NCBI RefSeq assembly: GCF_900205755.1
Contig: NZ_OANS01000004.1
Location: 124,001-188,000, forward strand
Origin: Polynucleobacter meluiroseus
Lineage (GTDB): Bacteria > Pseudomonadota > Gammaproteobacteria > Burkholderiales > Burkholderiaceae
Length of the DNA: 64,000 bases
Direction of reading: 5' to 3'
The position numbers and the translations under genes are program-made. Positions within the stretch are counted from its first letter, which is position 1, and the number at the start of each line of letters is the position of its first letter. Positions 18,977-28,884 of this stretch are shown here, piece after piece. The notes beneath the pieces were generated by a model. That model was not told where the DNA came from, did not search any database, and saw nothing but the letters and a program-made list of their open reading frames with translations.

Positions 18977-21241
18977 ATGAAATTTCGTTTCCCTATCATC
19001 ATTATTGATGAGGATTTTCGTTCGGAAAATATTTCTGGCTCAGGTATTCGTGACCTAGCAGAAGCGATTGAAACGGAAGGGATGGAAGTGATTGGTCTAA
19101 CCAGTTACGGCGACCTGACCTCATTTGCCCAGCAAGCCTCGCGTGCCTCCGCTTTTATTGTTTCCATTGATGATGAAGAGCTCATCACTGACTCAGAAGA
19201 CCAAGACTTACCGGCGCTTAATAATCTGCGCGCTTTCTTGGTTGAAGTGCGTAAGCGTAACGACTATATCCCTATCTTTTTGTATGGTGAGACACGCACG
19301 TCGCGCCATATGCCTAACGATATCTTGCGCGAACTGCATGGCTTCATTCATATGAATGAAGATACCCCTGAGTTTGTGGCACGCCATATTATTCGTGAAG
19401 CCAAGGTCTATCTTGATTCCCTGGCACCCCCATTTTTCCGTGCCTTAACCAATTACGCTTCCGAAGGTTCTTACTCATGGCATTGCCCAGGTCACTCGGG
19501 TGGTGTGGCGTTCTTAAAGAGCCCTGTAGGCCGAATGTTTCATCAATTTTTCGGTGAAAACATGCTGCGTGCGGACGTGTGCAATGCAGTTGAAGAATTG
19601 GGTCAGTTGCTGGATCACACGGGGCCGGTATTGCAAAGTGAACGTAACGCTGCCCGCATCTTCAATGCCGATCACTTATTCTTCGTGACCAATGGCACTT
19701 CAACTTCAAACAAAATTGTTTGGCATTCCACTGTAGCTCCTGGCGATGTGGTGATTGTCGATCGTAACTGCCATAAGTCAGTAATTCACTCCATCACCAT
19801 GATGGGTGCGATTCCGATTTTCCTCATGCCAACTCGTAATCACTTAGGCATTATTGGACCGATTCCGAAAGAAGAGTTTGAGTGGAAGAACATCCAGAAA
19901 AAAATTGATGCCAATCCGTTTATTAAGAATAAGAATGTCGTGCCCCGCGTAATGACGCTTACCCAAAGTACCTACGATGGGATTGTGTACAACGTCGAGA
20001 TGATTAAAGAAATGCTTGACGGTAAAGTCGATTCCCTACACTTTGACGAAGCTTGGTTACCGCACGCCGCTTTCCATCCGTTCTATAAAGATATGCATGC
20101 TATTGGTGACGGCAAGCGTACTAAAAAGAGTTTGATGTTTGCTACTCAGTCTACCCATAAGTTGCTAGCCGGACTTTCACAAGCCTCGCAAGTGCTGGTG
20201 CAAGATGCCGAAGATAATAAGTTAGATCGTGATCGTTTCAACGAGGCGTACTTAATGCATACGTCGACGAGCCCACAGTACGCCATCATTGCCTCATGCG
20301 ATGTCTCCGCCGCCATGATGGAGTCGCCTGGCGGCACTACGTTAGTGGAAGAGTCGATTGCCGAGGCGATGGATTTCCGTCGCGCTATGCGTGAGGTGGA
20401 TGAGAAGTTTGGCGCTGACTGGTGGTTTAAGGTTTGGGGTCCAGATCATTTGGCTGAAGAAGGCATTGGTGAGCGCTCAGACTGGATTTTGGAAGCCTCA
20501 GATAATTGGCACGATTTTGGTAATCTGGCTAAAGACTTCAATATGCTCGATCCCATTAAGGCAACGGTGGTTACACCCGGCTTAGACATTGAAGGCAACT
20601 TCGGCGCAATGGGAATTCCTGCCAGCATTGTGACCAAATACTTGGCTGAGCACGGTGTGATCGTGGAGAAGTGTGGTTTGTATTCTTTCTTCATTATGTT
20701 CACCATCGGTATCACCAAAGGGCGCTGGAATACCTTGGTTACCGAGCTACAACAGTTTAAAGATCACTTCGATAAAAATGCCCCCTTATGGAAGGTCTTG
20801 CCAGAATTCGTATCGAAGCACCCAAGATATGAACGTGTTGGCTTAAAAGATATTTGCCAAGAGATTCATGAGTTTTATAAGAGCCGTGACGTTGCGCGTA
20901 TGACTACGGAAATGTATCTCTCCGATATGGTTCCTGCCATGCTGCCTTCAGAGGCTTGGGCCAAGATGGCCCACAAGGAAGTCGATCGCGTCCCGCTTGA
21001 TCAACTAGAGGGCCGTATTACAGCCATGCTAGTTACCCCTTATCCCCCAGGCATTCCGCTCTTGATTCCTGGTGAGCGTTTTAACAAACGTATTGTGGAT
21101 TATCTCTACTTCGCGCGGGACTTCAACGAGAAGTTTCCTGGCTTTGAGACCGATATTCACGGCTTAGTTAAGGGTGAGGTGGATGGGCGTAGTGAGTCAT
21201 TTGTAGACTGCGTCAAAGCCGAGAGAGATATTACTTTGTGA
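18977..21241 (+). CDS. Orn/Lys/Arg decarboxylase (AdiA-like length)
   Basis: A PLP-dependent fold-III basic amino-acid decarboxylase making putrescine, cadaverine or agmatine. It has 754 residues with an N-terminal wing domain (about 1-130), a catalytic domain with SWHCPGHSGGVAF and the PLP lysine K395 in STHKLLAG, and a C-terminal domain ending near GLVKGEVDG. Length and lysine position are closest to E. coli arginine decarboxylase AdiA (755 residues, K386), which slightly favours arginine. Residues deciding substrate were not resolved. The start at 18977 follows GGAG; an upstream in-frame ATG is rejected. It faces argH tail to tail. Confidence 0.88.
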   Translation: MKFRFPIIIIDEDFRSENISGSGIRDLAEAIETEGMEVIGLTSYGDLTSFAQQASRASAFIVSIDDEELITDSEDQDLPALNNLRAFLVEVRKRNDYIPIFLYGETRTSRHMPNDILRELHGFIHMNEDTPEFVARHIIREAKVYLDSLAPPFFRALTNYASEGSYSWHCPGHSGGVAFLKSPVGRMFHQFFGENMLRADVCNAVEELGQLLDHTGPVLQSERNAARIFNADHLFFVTNGTSTSNKIVWHSTVAPGDVVIVDRNCHKSVIHSITMMGAIPIFLMPTRNHLGIIGPIPKEEFEWKNIQKKIDANPFIKNKNVVPRVMTLTQSTYDGIVYNVEMIKEMLDGKVDSLHFDEAWLPHAAFHPFYKDMHAIGDGKRTKKSLMFATQSTHKLLAGLSQASQVLVQDAEDNKLDRDRFNEAYLMHTSTSPQYAIIASCDVSAAMMESPGGTTLVEESIAEAMDFRRAMREVDEKFGADWWFKVWGPDHLAEEGIGERSDWILEASDNWHDFGNLAKDFNMLDPIKATVVTPGLDIEGNFGAMGIPASIVTKYLAEHGVIVEKCGLYSFFIMFTIGITKGRWNTLVTELQQFKDHFDKNAPLWKVLPEFVSKHPRYERVGLKDICQEIHEFYKSRDVARMTTEMYLSDMVPAMLPSEAWAKMAHKEVDRVPLDQLEGRITAMLVTPYPPGIPLLIPGERFNKRIVDYLYFARDFNEKFPGFETDIHGLVKGEVDGRSESFVDCVKAERDITL

Positions 21242-21246
21242 TGCTG

Positions 21247-21268
21247 GTCAACGCCCTAGGGCGTTGAC
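21247..21268. terminator. Perfect hairpin between convergent decarboxylase and argH genes
   Basis: GTCAACGCC, CTAG and GGCGTTGAC form a perfect inverted repeat between the two convergent stop codons. It could act in both directions, although T runs are short. Confidence 0.6.
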
Positions 21269-21272
21269 TTAC

Positions 21273-22691
21273 TTAGAGTGCTGAACGAGCGCGAGTGATT
21301 GCGGCAAGCACTTGTGCTGGAGCGGTGCCGCCTACATGCTGACGTGACTCTACTGAGCCCTCGACAGTCAATAGCGCAAATACATCATCACCCATCATTT
21401 CAGGGCGACTATCTAAGCCGCAGGCAAAGCGCAATTCAGCAAGGCTTAAATCAGTCAACATGCAGTTTCTGCCAACACAGGCTTTGACTGCATGGGCCAC
21501 CGCTTCATGCGCATCTCTAAAGGCGAGACCTTTTTTAACGAGGTAGTCTGCTAAATCCGTTGCTGTAGCAAAACCTTCCTCAGCAGCCGCTTTCATAACA
21601 TCCGCCTTGACATCAATATGGGGGATCATGTCTGCAAAAATGCGTAAGGTATCTTGCACTGTATCGACTGCATCAAATAAAGGCTCTTTGTCTTCTTGAT
21701 TATCTTTGTTGTAAGCCAAGGGCTGGCTCTTCATCAAGGTTAATAAAGACATGAGGTCCCCATAGACTCGACCCGTTTTGCCGCGGGCTAGTTCTGGAAC
21801 GTCGGGATTTTTCTTTTGCGGCATGATGGAGCTACCAGTACAAAAGCGATCGGGTAGATCAATAAAGCCAAAGCGGGGACTTAGCCAGAGTACAAGCTCT
21901 TCGGATAAACGAGAAACGTGCATCATCAAGATGGCAGAAAAAGCGCAGAACTCAATAGCAAAGTCACGATCGGATACAGCATCTAAAGAGTTATGGCAAA
22001 GACCATCGAAGCCGAGAGCACGAGCTACTTGCTCACGATCAATCGGATAGGTGGTTCCAGCCAGGGCAGCAGCTCCCAGCGGAAGGTAATTAAAACGGGC
22101 ACGCAGATCGCTTAAGCGGCTATTGTCGCGGCTGAACATTTCGTAATAGGCCATCAGATGGTGGCCGAAGGTGATCGGCTGAGCGACTTGCAAATGCGTA
22201 TGTCCAGGCATGATCGTGCCAGCATGTTTTTCTGCAAGATTCAGCAGAGCAATGCGCAAGGTCTTCAATGTGCCGGCAATGTCATCCACACTGCCGCGCA
22301 ACCACAGTCTTAAATCCGTAGCCACTTGGTCATTGCGTGAGCGACCTGTGTGCAAGCGCTTGCCCGCATCGCCAACCAATTCAGTAAGGCGAGCTTCAAT
22401 GTTGAGATGTACATCTTCTAAGGCAAGTTGCCATTCAAATTGGCCAGACTCAATCTCAGCTTGAATCTGCGCCATACCGCGCTCGATATCCGCCAAATCT
22501 TGCGTATGAATAATCTGCTTGTCAGCCAACATGCGCGCGTGGGCTAAGGATCCGGCGATGTCCACTAGGGCAAAACGCTGATCAAACCCAATAGAGGCGG
22601 TATAGCGCTGCACTAGTTCATCAACGGGTTCGTTGAAACGGGCCGACCAGGCTTGGGCTTTGTTGGATAGGGAGTTATTAGTTGAGCTCAT
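21273..22691 (-). CDS. argH: Argininosuccinate lyase
   Basis: ArgH splits argininosuccinate to arginine and fumarate, the last step of arginine synthesis. It has about 472 residues. The fumarase/lyase superfamily signature [12 protein letters not shown] is present, together with [17 protein letters not shown] and [17 protein letters not shown]. The ATG at 22691 or one two codons upstream may be used. It is divergent from hemC with about 43 bases between starts, so the promoters are tightly packed. Arginine supply is also relevant to the cyanophycin genes at 37-44 kb. Confidence 0.97.
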   Translation of the reverse strand: MSSTNNSLSNKAQAWSARFNEPVDELVQRYTASIGFDQRFALVDIAGSLAHARMLADKQIIHTQDLADIERGMAQIQAEIESGQFEWQLALEDVHLNIEARLTELVGDAGKRLHTGRSRNDQVATDLRLWLRGSVDDIAGTLKTLRIALLNLAEKHAGTIMPGHTHLQVAQPITFGHHLMAYYEMFSRDNSRLSDLRARFNYLPLGAAALAGTTYPIDREQVARALGFDGLCHNSLDAVSDRDFAIEFCAFSAILMMHVSRLSEELVLWLSPRFGFIDLPDRFCTGSSIMPQKKNPDVPELARGKTGRVYGDLMSLLTLMKSQPLAYNKDNQEDKEPLFDAVDTVQDTLRIFADMIPHIDVKADVMKAAAEEGFATATDLADYLVKKGLAFRDAHEAVAHAVKACVGRNCMLTDLSLAELRFACGLDSRPEMMGDDVFALLTVEGSVESRQHVGGTAPAQVLAAITRARSAL

Positions 22692-22734
22692 AAACACAGT
22701 ATATTGGTGAAGGTTTCCTATTATTTTAAATGTT

Positions 22735-23685
22735 ATGGCTCCTAGCCCCGCTTCTTCTTATCCCACCCGCTTGATCATTGCCTCGCGCGAGAGTCGTCTA
22801 GCCATGTGGCAGGCTGAATTCGTCCAAGCAAGCCTCAAAAGCTGTTATCCAGACTGCGATGTGCAGATTTTGGGGATGACTACGCGTGGCGATCAAATCT
22901 TAGACAAAACCTTATCTAAAGTGGGCGGTAAGGGCCTGTTTGTTAAAGAACTGGAAACCGCTTTAGAGGAGGGTCGCGCTGATTTGGCGGTGCATTCCCT
23001 AAAAGATGTACCGATGGTCATGCCTCCGGGGTTTGATTTGGCCTGTGTCATGGCGCGGGAAGATGCGCGCGACGCCTTCGTCTCTCCAAACTATGCAAAC
23101 CTCGCAGAGTTACCGCAGGGGGCTGTCGTTGGCACTTCTAGTCTGCGCCGAGAGTCTATGCTCAGGGCGCAGTATCCGCATTTAGAGATTCAGCCACTGC
23201 GCGGCAATCTAGATACGCGCTTAGGCAAGCTGGATCACGGTGACTATCAAGCAATTATTTTGGCCGCCGCTGGCTTAAAACGTCTAGGCTTAGAGGGCCG
23301 CATTAAAGCGCTTTTGCCGATTGACCCGTTTACGCCTGCAGCCGGTCAAGGCGCCTTAGGAATCGAGACCCTGAGTGCGAGTGGCATACAGGGCTGGTTA
23401 GCGCCATTGAACGATATGCCCACCCTGCTAGCCGTTACAGCAGAGCGGATGGTGTCACGTCAGCTTGGAGGATCGTGTGAAGTGCCTTTGGCCGCCTATG
23501 CCTTTTGGGATGCTGGACTTTTAAAGATGCGGGCCTATGTTGCAAGCGTTGACGGTAAGACTATCTGTATGGCAAAAGCCACTGCTGCAGTATCAACCCC
23601 AACAGAAGCCGAAGCCCTAGGTTTGTCAGTCGCACAAGACCTGCTTACTCAGGGTGCTGCTAGCCTTTTACCCAAGCTCAAATAG
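22735..23685 (+). CDS. hemC: Porphobilinogen deaminase (hydroxymethylbilane synthase)
   Basis: HemC joins four porphobilinogen units into hydroxymethylbilane in haem and sirohaem synthesis. It has 316 residues. The dipyrromethane cofactor cysteine is C248 in [11 protein letters not shown], and the N-terminal [33 protein letters not shown] and [13 protein letters not shown] segments are all typical. It is followed after one base by hemD, forming a conventional hemCD operon. It diverges from argH. Confidence 0.97.
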   Translation: MAPSPASSYPTRLIIASRESRLAMWQAEFVQASLKSCYPDCDVQILGMTTRGDQILDKTLSKVGGKGLFVKELETALEEGRADLAVHSLKDVPMVMPPGFDLACVMAREDARDAFVSPNYANLAELPQGAVVGTSSLRRESMLRAQYPHLEIQPLRGNLDTRLGKLDHGDYQAIILAAAGLKRLGLEGRIKALLPIDPFTPAAGQGALGIETLSASGIQGWLAPLNDMPTLLAVTAERMVSRQLGGSCEVPLAAYAFWDAGLLKMRAYVASVDGKTICMAKATAAVSTPTEAEALGLSVAQDLLTQGAASLLPKLK

Positions 23686-23686
23686 T

Positions 23687-24520
23687 ATGAGTAAGAAGAC
23701 TATTGTGATTACGCGACCCAGCAGTCAAGCCAAACATTTGGCAGACTTGCTTAGTGCCGACTTATTGCATCATCCATTGCTTGATCAAGCTGTACCGAGA
23801 TTGCTGAATCTGCCTTTATTGACGATCGTTCCGCGTATAGAACCCGCTTTAGCGCAGCAGGTGCTTAGCGCCCTTGAAAGCGCTGATCTAGCTATCTTCG
23901 TTAGCCCAAATGCGATTGAGAGCACACTACAGCTCATTAAAAGGCCTTGGCAAGAGGCCGCAGGAACATCCATGCCAGTAGCCGTTATGGGCGGCGGCAG
24001 TCTGCAGGCTTTACACAATCATGGCATTGGCCAGGAGCTTTCTCCAACAACTATTTTGATGCCTCAGCAAAATGATCAATGGGACTCAGAGGGTTTATGG
24101 GAGGTACTGCAATCATCAAAAAGCGATTGGTCTGGTCGTAAAGTGCTCATTTTTAAAGGGGAGGGTGGGCGCGACTGGCTGGCTGATACTTTAAGTGCTG
24201 CTGGTGCCTTGGTAGAAGCTATTGCGGTGTATTCCAGGGCGCCTCTAGAATTGAGTCATCCTGCCTGGGGCGACCTTAAGGAAATCGATTTTTCTCAATC
24301 GCTTTGGTTACTAACTTCTTCTGAAGCAGTGCGCTATTTAGGCCAAGTGATGCAGCAACCTTTTCAAGGTGCCCTACAAAAGGCTAGCGCGGTTTGTTCT
24401 CATCCAGCGATTACTTCTGCGGCAGAGCAGATTGGCTTTGGAGAAGTCTTCTCCTGCGAGCCAGGGGATGCTGCCTTGGTGGAGGCTACTAGAGTGTGGT
24501 TGGATAGCTCAGCAAGCTAG
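23687..24520 (+). CDS. hemD: Uroporphyrinogen-III synthase
   Basis: HemD closes hydroxymethylbilane to uroporphyrinogen III. The protein has 277 residues. Sequence conservation in this family is low, but IVITRPSSQAKHLADLL at the start, DLAIFVSPNAIES, VLIFKGEGGRDWLADTLSAAGA and the C-terminal CSHPAITSAAEQIGFGEVF fit the two-lobed HemD fold. The start at 23687 is chosen because it lies one base behind hemC; an upstream in-frame ATG would begin inside hemC. Its last 32 bases overlap the end of the convergent ubiC. No hemX or hemY homologue follows. Confidence 0.92.
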   Translation: MSKKTIVITRPSSQAKHLADLLSADLLHHPLLDQAVPRLLNLPLLTIVPRIEPALAQQVLSALESADLAIFVSPNAIESTLQLIKRPWQEAAGTSMPVAVMGGGSLQALHNHGIGQELSPTTILMPQQNDQWDSEGLWEVLQSSKSDWSGRKVLIFKGEGGRDWLADTLSAAGALVEAIAVYSRAPLELSHPAWGDLKEIDFSQSLWLLTSSEAVRYLGQVMQQPFQGALQKASAVCSHPAITSAAEQIGFGEVFSCEPGDAALVEATRVWLDSSAS

Positions 24521-25067
24521 GCAAAAAGAGTTCAGTCACTAGGATTGGATGGCCTTTGAGGCGATAGAGGGTGCGCCTACCCCACAGCGAGCGCGGCAGA
24601 GTCTTAAAGCGTTTTGAGAAGCTTAGCCAAAGAGGATCGCCTTTAGTTAAGAAGGTAATTTCTCGGGAATGCATTTGTTTGCTTTGCTGCTGAGTATTGG
24701 CAAATAAGAGCGCGCCTAAGGGGCGCTGACCTAATGATAGAGGTGCATGATTGATGCCGCCAGCACTAGTCTTGGGAATAATACTGCGCGCCATTACTAG
24801 AGGCTGACCGTTTGCGCACAGTAGCACTTCACGAACTCGGCATCGTCTGAGCCGGAAATGAAAATAGCGACTTTCGTCGCTATTTAAGTTTTGGCGACCA
24901 TCACTTAGAACAATCACTGAGAGTGTCTGACCGATAGTGCGCTCAATTTTTTGAGTTAAAGAACCGCTGTCACTCAACCAAGCTTGCCACTCTCGTGGGG
25001 CTTGATGGAGTTCACCGGAATCGACTCGACTCCAAAGGGAACAGAGACGACTTCGGCGAGACATCAT
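24489..25067 (-). CDS. ubiC: Chorismate--pyruvate lyase
   Basis: UbiC makes 4-hydroxybenzoate from chorismate, the first committed step to ubiquinone. The 192-residue protein shows the UbiC pattern: WLSDSGSLTQKIE near residue 30, the RRCRVREVLLCANGQPLVMARSIIP core, and GQRPLGALLF. It carries an arginine-rich N-terminus. The start ATG overlaps the helicase stop codon (TAATG), so translation is probably coupled to the helicase upstream. It runs 32 bases into the hemD end on the opposite strand. No ubiA is adjacent. Confidence 0.88.
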   Translation of the reverse strand: MMSRRSRLCSLWSRVDSGELHQAPREWQAWLSDSGSLTQKIERTIGQTLSVIVLSDGRQNLNSDESRYFHFRLRRCRVREVLLCANGQPLVMARSIIPKTSAGGINHAPLSLGQRPLGALLFANTQQQSKQMHSREITFLTKGDPLWLSFSKRFKTLPRSLWGRRTLYRLKGHPILVTELFLPSLLSYPTTL

Positions 25068-26626
25068 TAACTACCGCTAAAGTTCCTGCGTTGACCACCC
25101 GCTTTAGGTTTAGCAAAACGGGGACCAGCGGAAGGACGTGAGTCACCAGTACGCGCTGGATGCGAATCCGCGGAGCGGCTAGGACGTGAGTCGCTTGAAG
25201 GTGAGCGTGGCTCAGAAGAGCGTGACTCGAAGTGATTACCGCTAGGACGGCCGCTGGCGTTACCACCGCCACCACCAGAGCGAGACTCAGAGCGAGCGCC
25301 GGAGCCATAACGACCGCCGCCACCACCAGAGCGATTGCCACCGCCACCACCACCAGAGCGACCGCCGCCTGGGCGACCACCACCACCGCCACCACCAAAA
25401 CTTGGTTTTGCTTGTGGCTCAAGACCGGCAATCACTGAAGCAACGATATCTTGCTGCGTAAAGCGCTCAATATTTCGGATCTTCGCGCGATCACGGTGTT
25501 CAACCAAAGTAATCGCAACGCCGTTACGACCAGCACGTCCCGTTCTACCGATACGGTGCGTATAGTCCTCTGGCTTCATTGGTAAACCAAAGTTAATTAC
25601 GTGAGTAATACGGGGTACGTCAATACCACGAGCCGCTACGTCAGTGGCTACCAAAATCTTGGTGTGACCTTTACGTAGTGATTCTAGGCGACGCATCCGT
25701 ACAGCTTGAGGCATCGCGCCATGCAAGGCACTCGCTTCATAACCGTTTGCACGCAGTGTGTCAGCAATTTTTTCGCTTTCAACTTGAGTGCTAGCAAACA
25801 CAACCGCTTGATCCAAAGTGGCATCAGCCAAAATGTGCTCAAGCAACTTGTGCTTGTGTGAGGTGCTATCAGCCCAATGCAATTTCTGCTGAATGTTAGC
25901 GTGCTTCTCACCTGCGTGAGCAAGTTCAATCCGCTTTGCATTCGTAGTCAATTCATTAGCCAAGGACATGATCTTTGGTGCAAAAGTAGCCGAGAACATC
26001 AAAGTTTGATTGCGTCCAGAACAACGCTTATCAATTGCTTCGAGGTCATCAGCAAATCCCATGTCGAGCATGCGATCGGCTTCGTCGATTACTAATTGTT
26101 TTACATCGTCAAGGCGAATGGCTTTGCTGTCACATAAGTCGAGCAAACGACCTGGTGTGGCAACTACCAATGAAGCGCCTTTAATGGCTTGGATCTGCTT
26201 GCCGTAAGGCATGCCACCCATCACAGTAGCGATGCGGACGCCTTTCAGGCCGCGCACTAAGTTCACAGCATCAGCCGTAACCTGTTGGGCTAGTTCACGA
26301 GTAGGGCAGAGCACTAACACTGAAGGTTGTGCGCGACCGGGTACAGGTGAGCTATTTGGATTAGCTTCAATCAGTTGATGAATTAAGGGTAATAAAAAGG
26401 CTGCGGTTTTACCGCTTCCGGTTTGGCTGCTGACCAATAGGTCTCCACCAGCTAAAGCGGCAGGGACAACCTGAGCTTGAACTTCAGTGGCTTGGGTGTA
26501 ACCCAATTCAGCGATATTTTTAAGTAGTGAGGCCGCTAAGCCAAAAGACTGAAAAGAATTTTCAGTGGATTTTGCGTCCGTGGACTCGTGATTAGTTTCT
26601 TTAGAAAAAGTCATGCTATTACTCAT
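25067..26626 (-). CDS. rhlE: DEAD-box RNA helicase, RhlE type, with glycine-rich tail
   Basis: An ATP-dependent RNA helicase of 519 residues, probably acting in ribosome assembly, mRNA turnover or cold adaptation. The motifs are in order: Q motif near FGLAASLLKNIAELGYTQATEVQ, SSQTGSGKTAAF, PTRELAQQV, TPGRLLD, VIDEADRMLDMGF (DEAD), SATF, ARGIDVPRITHVINF and HRIGRTGRAGR. From about residue 390 the protein becomes a long low-complexity tail of glycine runs with arginines, then a serine/arginine/proline stretch, probably for RNA binding. The tail is highly biased in sequence and gives false open frames on both strands. Its stop overlaps the ubiC start. Confidence 0.93.
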   Translation of the reverse strand: MSNSMTFSKETNHESTDAKSTENSFQSFGLAASLLKNIAELGYTQATEVQAQVVPAALAGGDLLVSSQTGSGKTAAFLLPLIHQLIEANPNSSPVPGRAQPSVLVLCPTRELAQQVTADAVNLVRGLKGVRIATVMGGMPYGKQIQAIKGASLVVATPGRLLDLCDSKAIRLDDVKQLVIDEADRMLDMGFADDLEAIDKRCSGRNQTLMFSATFAPKIMSLANELTTNAKRIELAHAGEKHANIQQKLHWADSTSHKHKLLEHILADATLDQAVVFASTQVESEKIADTLRANGYEASALHGAMPQAVRMRRLESLRKGHTKILVATDVAARGIDVPRITHVINFGLPMKPEDYTHRIGRTGRAGRNGVAITLVEHRDRAKIRNIERFTQQDIVASVIAGLEPQAKPSFGGGGGGGRPGGGRSGGGGGGNRSGGGGGRYGSGARSESRSGGGGGNASGRPSGNHFESRSSEPRSPSSDSRPSRSADSHPARTGDSRPSAGPRFAKPKAGGQRRNFSGS

Positions 26627-26851
26627 CCCCTTTTAAGGGATGTCTCCGTGTATACACTCGTGTTTTTTGATGAGTGTGATGGTCAAAGGCATCGACCATC
26701 AGACAGGCGGCAGCGTTGTTGTGTTTATGACTTCTAAACTAATCGCTGAAATATAGCTGGGGGGCGATGAATCAAATTGCTTTAAAAAAGCCACTTATTA
26801 TGGCATTTACGCAAACGGATTACAAGGGTTATCCCTAAATAAAACTCAGGC
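26627..26851. other. Non-coding gap between aldehyde dehydrogenase and helicase genes
   Basis: About 225 bases upstream of the helicase and downstream of the aldehyde dehydrogenase, read on the minus strand. I see only small inverted repeats (GATGGTC with GACCATC near 26680-26700) and no gene. A long leader would suit a cold-regulated helicase, but no known RNA element is recognised. Confidence 0.4.
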
Positions 26852-28258
26852 TTATCTTAACCAACGTATCAAGCGTTCAACTTTGGGTCCGTAAGGTGGT
26901 CGGACCACTTTCGTGCCACGTAAGAATCGCATGCCAAAAAATCCCCTCACATCCAAAATCGATTTTTGGTGAGTAAAGGTATCAAACCCAGCTTTACCAT
27001 GGTACGCCCCCATGCCGCTTGCCCCTACTCCGCCAAAAGGAAGCTCTTCAACACCGATATGCAAGAGGGTGTCATTGACAGTAACGCCACCAGAGCTGGT
27101 CTCTGCCAAAACGCGCTGTAGTGCAGTTTTATCTTTACCAAAAAAATACAGCGCAAGGGGCTTTGGTTTTTGATTAACGAACGCAATTGCCGCGGAAATA
27201 TCTGCTGCTACAACGATAGGCAAGATGGGGCCAAAAAGCTCTTCTTGCATTACTAGAGCATCTTGCGGCACCTTGATTAAAGCCACCGGGGTAAAGCGGG
27301 GCGGATGCTGACTATCTTGGGCATTCGCTTTGAGAAGCGGAATTGCCTGCGCGCCTTTATCAAGCGCATCTTTTAGTAAGCGTTCCCAGCGAGCCAATTG
27401 CTTATCGTCAATCGGACCAGTTAATTCAGCTGGATTGGAAAATTGCGCTTGCGCTGCAATTTGTAATTCGTCAATAAAGCGTGTGGCATCACCGTCCTGA
27501 ATCAAGACGTAATCGGGGGCGATGCAAGTTTGACCGCTATTCAGTAACTTGCCATACACAATGCTACTGGCAGCTTCCTTAAGATCGGCTGAAGAATCAA
27601 CGATTGCTGGCGATTTACCGCCTAACTCCAAAGTGACGGGGGTTAAGTTATTCGCTGCAGCATGCATTACCTTGATGCCAACGTGCTCTGAGCCAGTAAA
27701 GAAAAGATGGTCGAAGGGCAGCGCGGCAATACTCTCCGCGACATCTGCACCCCCAGTGCTGACGCTAAATTCGCTAGGGTGAAAATATTCTGCAATCAAC
27801 TGCGCTAAAAACCCAGAGGTACGAGAGCAGCGTTCGGAAGGTTTTAACCACACGCGATTGCCCGCAGCAAGCGCTGCAATGGCGGGAATAAGAGCCAATT
27901 GCACTGGATAGTTCCATGGGCTCAAAATACCCACCACTCCAAGTGCTTGGTTTTGTACCCAAGCCTGGGAGGAGCCCATGTAAAACGGAACTTCCATTTG
28001 TACAGGCTTGAGCCATTCTTTGAGGTGCTTACGCGTGTATTTGCATGCTTGATAAATCATCTGAAACTCAGCTAGCCGAGTTTCAATTGGGTTACGAACC
28101 CCAAAATCCGCAGAAATCGCCTTGCAAATTTTTTCTTCATTATTAGCGATCATTTTTTCAATTCGCCCGATGCGCTCCAGCCTCACCTCAAGAGTGGGAT
28201 TGGGTTCGGCCGCGAATGCTGCCTTGAGTTCTTCGAATTGGAGGGTAAAACGATTCAT
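26852..28258 (-). CDS. Aldehyde dehydrogenase, coniferyl-aldehyde dehydrogenase type
   Basis: An NAD(P)-dependent aldehyde dehydrogenase of about 468 residues that oxidises an aldehyde to the acid. LSPWNYPVQLALIPAIAALAAGN binds the cofactor, the general base glutamate is in ELGGKSP, and the nucleophilic cysteine is in NSGQTCIAPDY. The GASGMGAYHGKAGFDTFTHQKS ending and the overall pattern match coniferyl-aldehyde dehydrogenases (CalB) and class 3 fatty aldehyde dehydrogenases. The substrate cannot be decided, and no other aromatic degradation genes are nearby. The start MNRFTLQ at 28258 seems more natural than an upstream ATG at 28279. It diverges from msrA. Confidence 0.88.
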   Translation of the reverse strand: MNRFTLQFEELKAAFAAEPNPTLEVRLERIGRIEKMIANNEEKICKAISADFGVRNPIETRLAEFQMIYQACKYTRKHLKEWLKPVQMEVPFYMGSSQAWVQNQALGVVGILSPWNYPVQLALIPAIAALAAGNRVWLKPSERCSRTSGFLAQLIAEYFHPSEFSVSTGGADVAESIAALPFDHLFFTGSEHVGIKVMHAAANNLTPVTLELGGKSPAIVDSSADLKEAASSIVYGKLLNSGQTCIAPDYVLIQDGDATRFIDELQIAAQAQFSNPAELTGPIDDKQLARWERLLKDALDKGAQAIPLLKANAQDSQHPPRFTPVALIKVPQDALVMQEELFGPILPIVVAADISAAIAFVNQKPKPLALYFFGKDKTALQRVLAETSSGGVTVNDTLLHIGVEELPFGGVGASGMGAYHGKAGFDTFTHQKSILDVRGFFGMRFLRGTKVVRPPYGPKVERLIRWLR

Positions 28259-28308
28259 AATGGGGACCAAGCTGGGCAAGCAATGAAATAAAGCATTAGG
28301 ATAAAGCC

Positions 28309-28881
28309 ATGAACGACATCATCGATAAAAATCTTTCTTCCTTTGAGCGAGCTACTCTCGGCGGCGGCTGTTTTTGGTGCCTAGAAGCGGTATACCAGCA
28401 AATTCAGGGTGTAAAAGCCGTCGTCTCGGGTTACGCCGGTGGCGCAAGACCCAATCCTACTTATGAAGCTGTTTGCACTGGTGTGTCAGGGCATGCCGAA
28501 ATCGTGGACGTGTATTTTGATCCAGCAGTGATTTCCTATCGAGATTTATTGGAAATCTTTTTTGTGATTCATGATCCAACCACACTCAATTACCAAGGGA
28601 ATGATGAGGGCACGCAATATCGCTCGGTCATATTCACGCATAGCGAAGCTCAGCTTCGCACTGCTCAGGAAGTGGTTAAAGAACTCGAGGTTTCTGGAAT
28701 TTATACCTCGCCAGTGGTGACGCAGATTGAGGCAGCTCCCGCAATTTATCCGGCTGAGGCATACCACCAAGATTATTTCCGTCAGAATCCAGGGCAGGGC
28801 TATTGCCGGATGGTGGTAGCACCGAAGCTGGCCAAATTCAGGGCTAAATTTACAGCTCGGATTGCTCCTGAGTTTAAATAA
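28309..28881 (+). CDS. msrA: Peptide methionine sulfoxide reductase A
   Basis: MsrA repairs S-methionine sulfoxide in proteins. The 190-residue protein has the catalytic cysteine C21 in GGGCFWCLEAVYQ, followed by VSGYAGG, GHAEIVDVYFDP and the EAYHQDYF segment that binds substrate. No cysteine pair is seen at the extreme C-terminus, although one cysteine lies in GQGYCRMV. No signal peptide is seen, so it is cytoplasmic. It ends three bases from the convergent pdxH. Confidence 0.96.
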   Translation: MNDIIDKNLSSFERATLGGGCFWCLEAVYQQIQGVKAVVSGYAGGARPNPTYEAVCTGVSGHAEIVDVYFDPAVISYRDLLEIFFVIHDPTTLNYQGNDEGTQYRSVIFTHSEAQLRTAQEVVKELEVSGIYTSPVVTQIEAAPAIYPAEAYHQDYFRQNPGQGYCRMVVAPKLAKFRAKFTARIAPEFK

Positions 28882-28884
28882 ACC

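Noticed and set aside
25232-25565. Proline-, alanine- or threonine-rich open frames opposite the helicase tail
   Set aside because: They arise from the biased glycine-codon repeats of the real gene on the minus strand.
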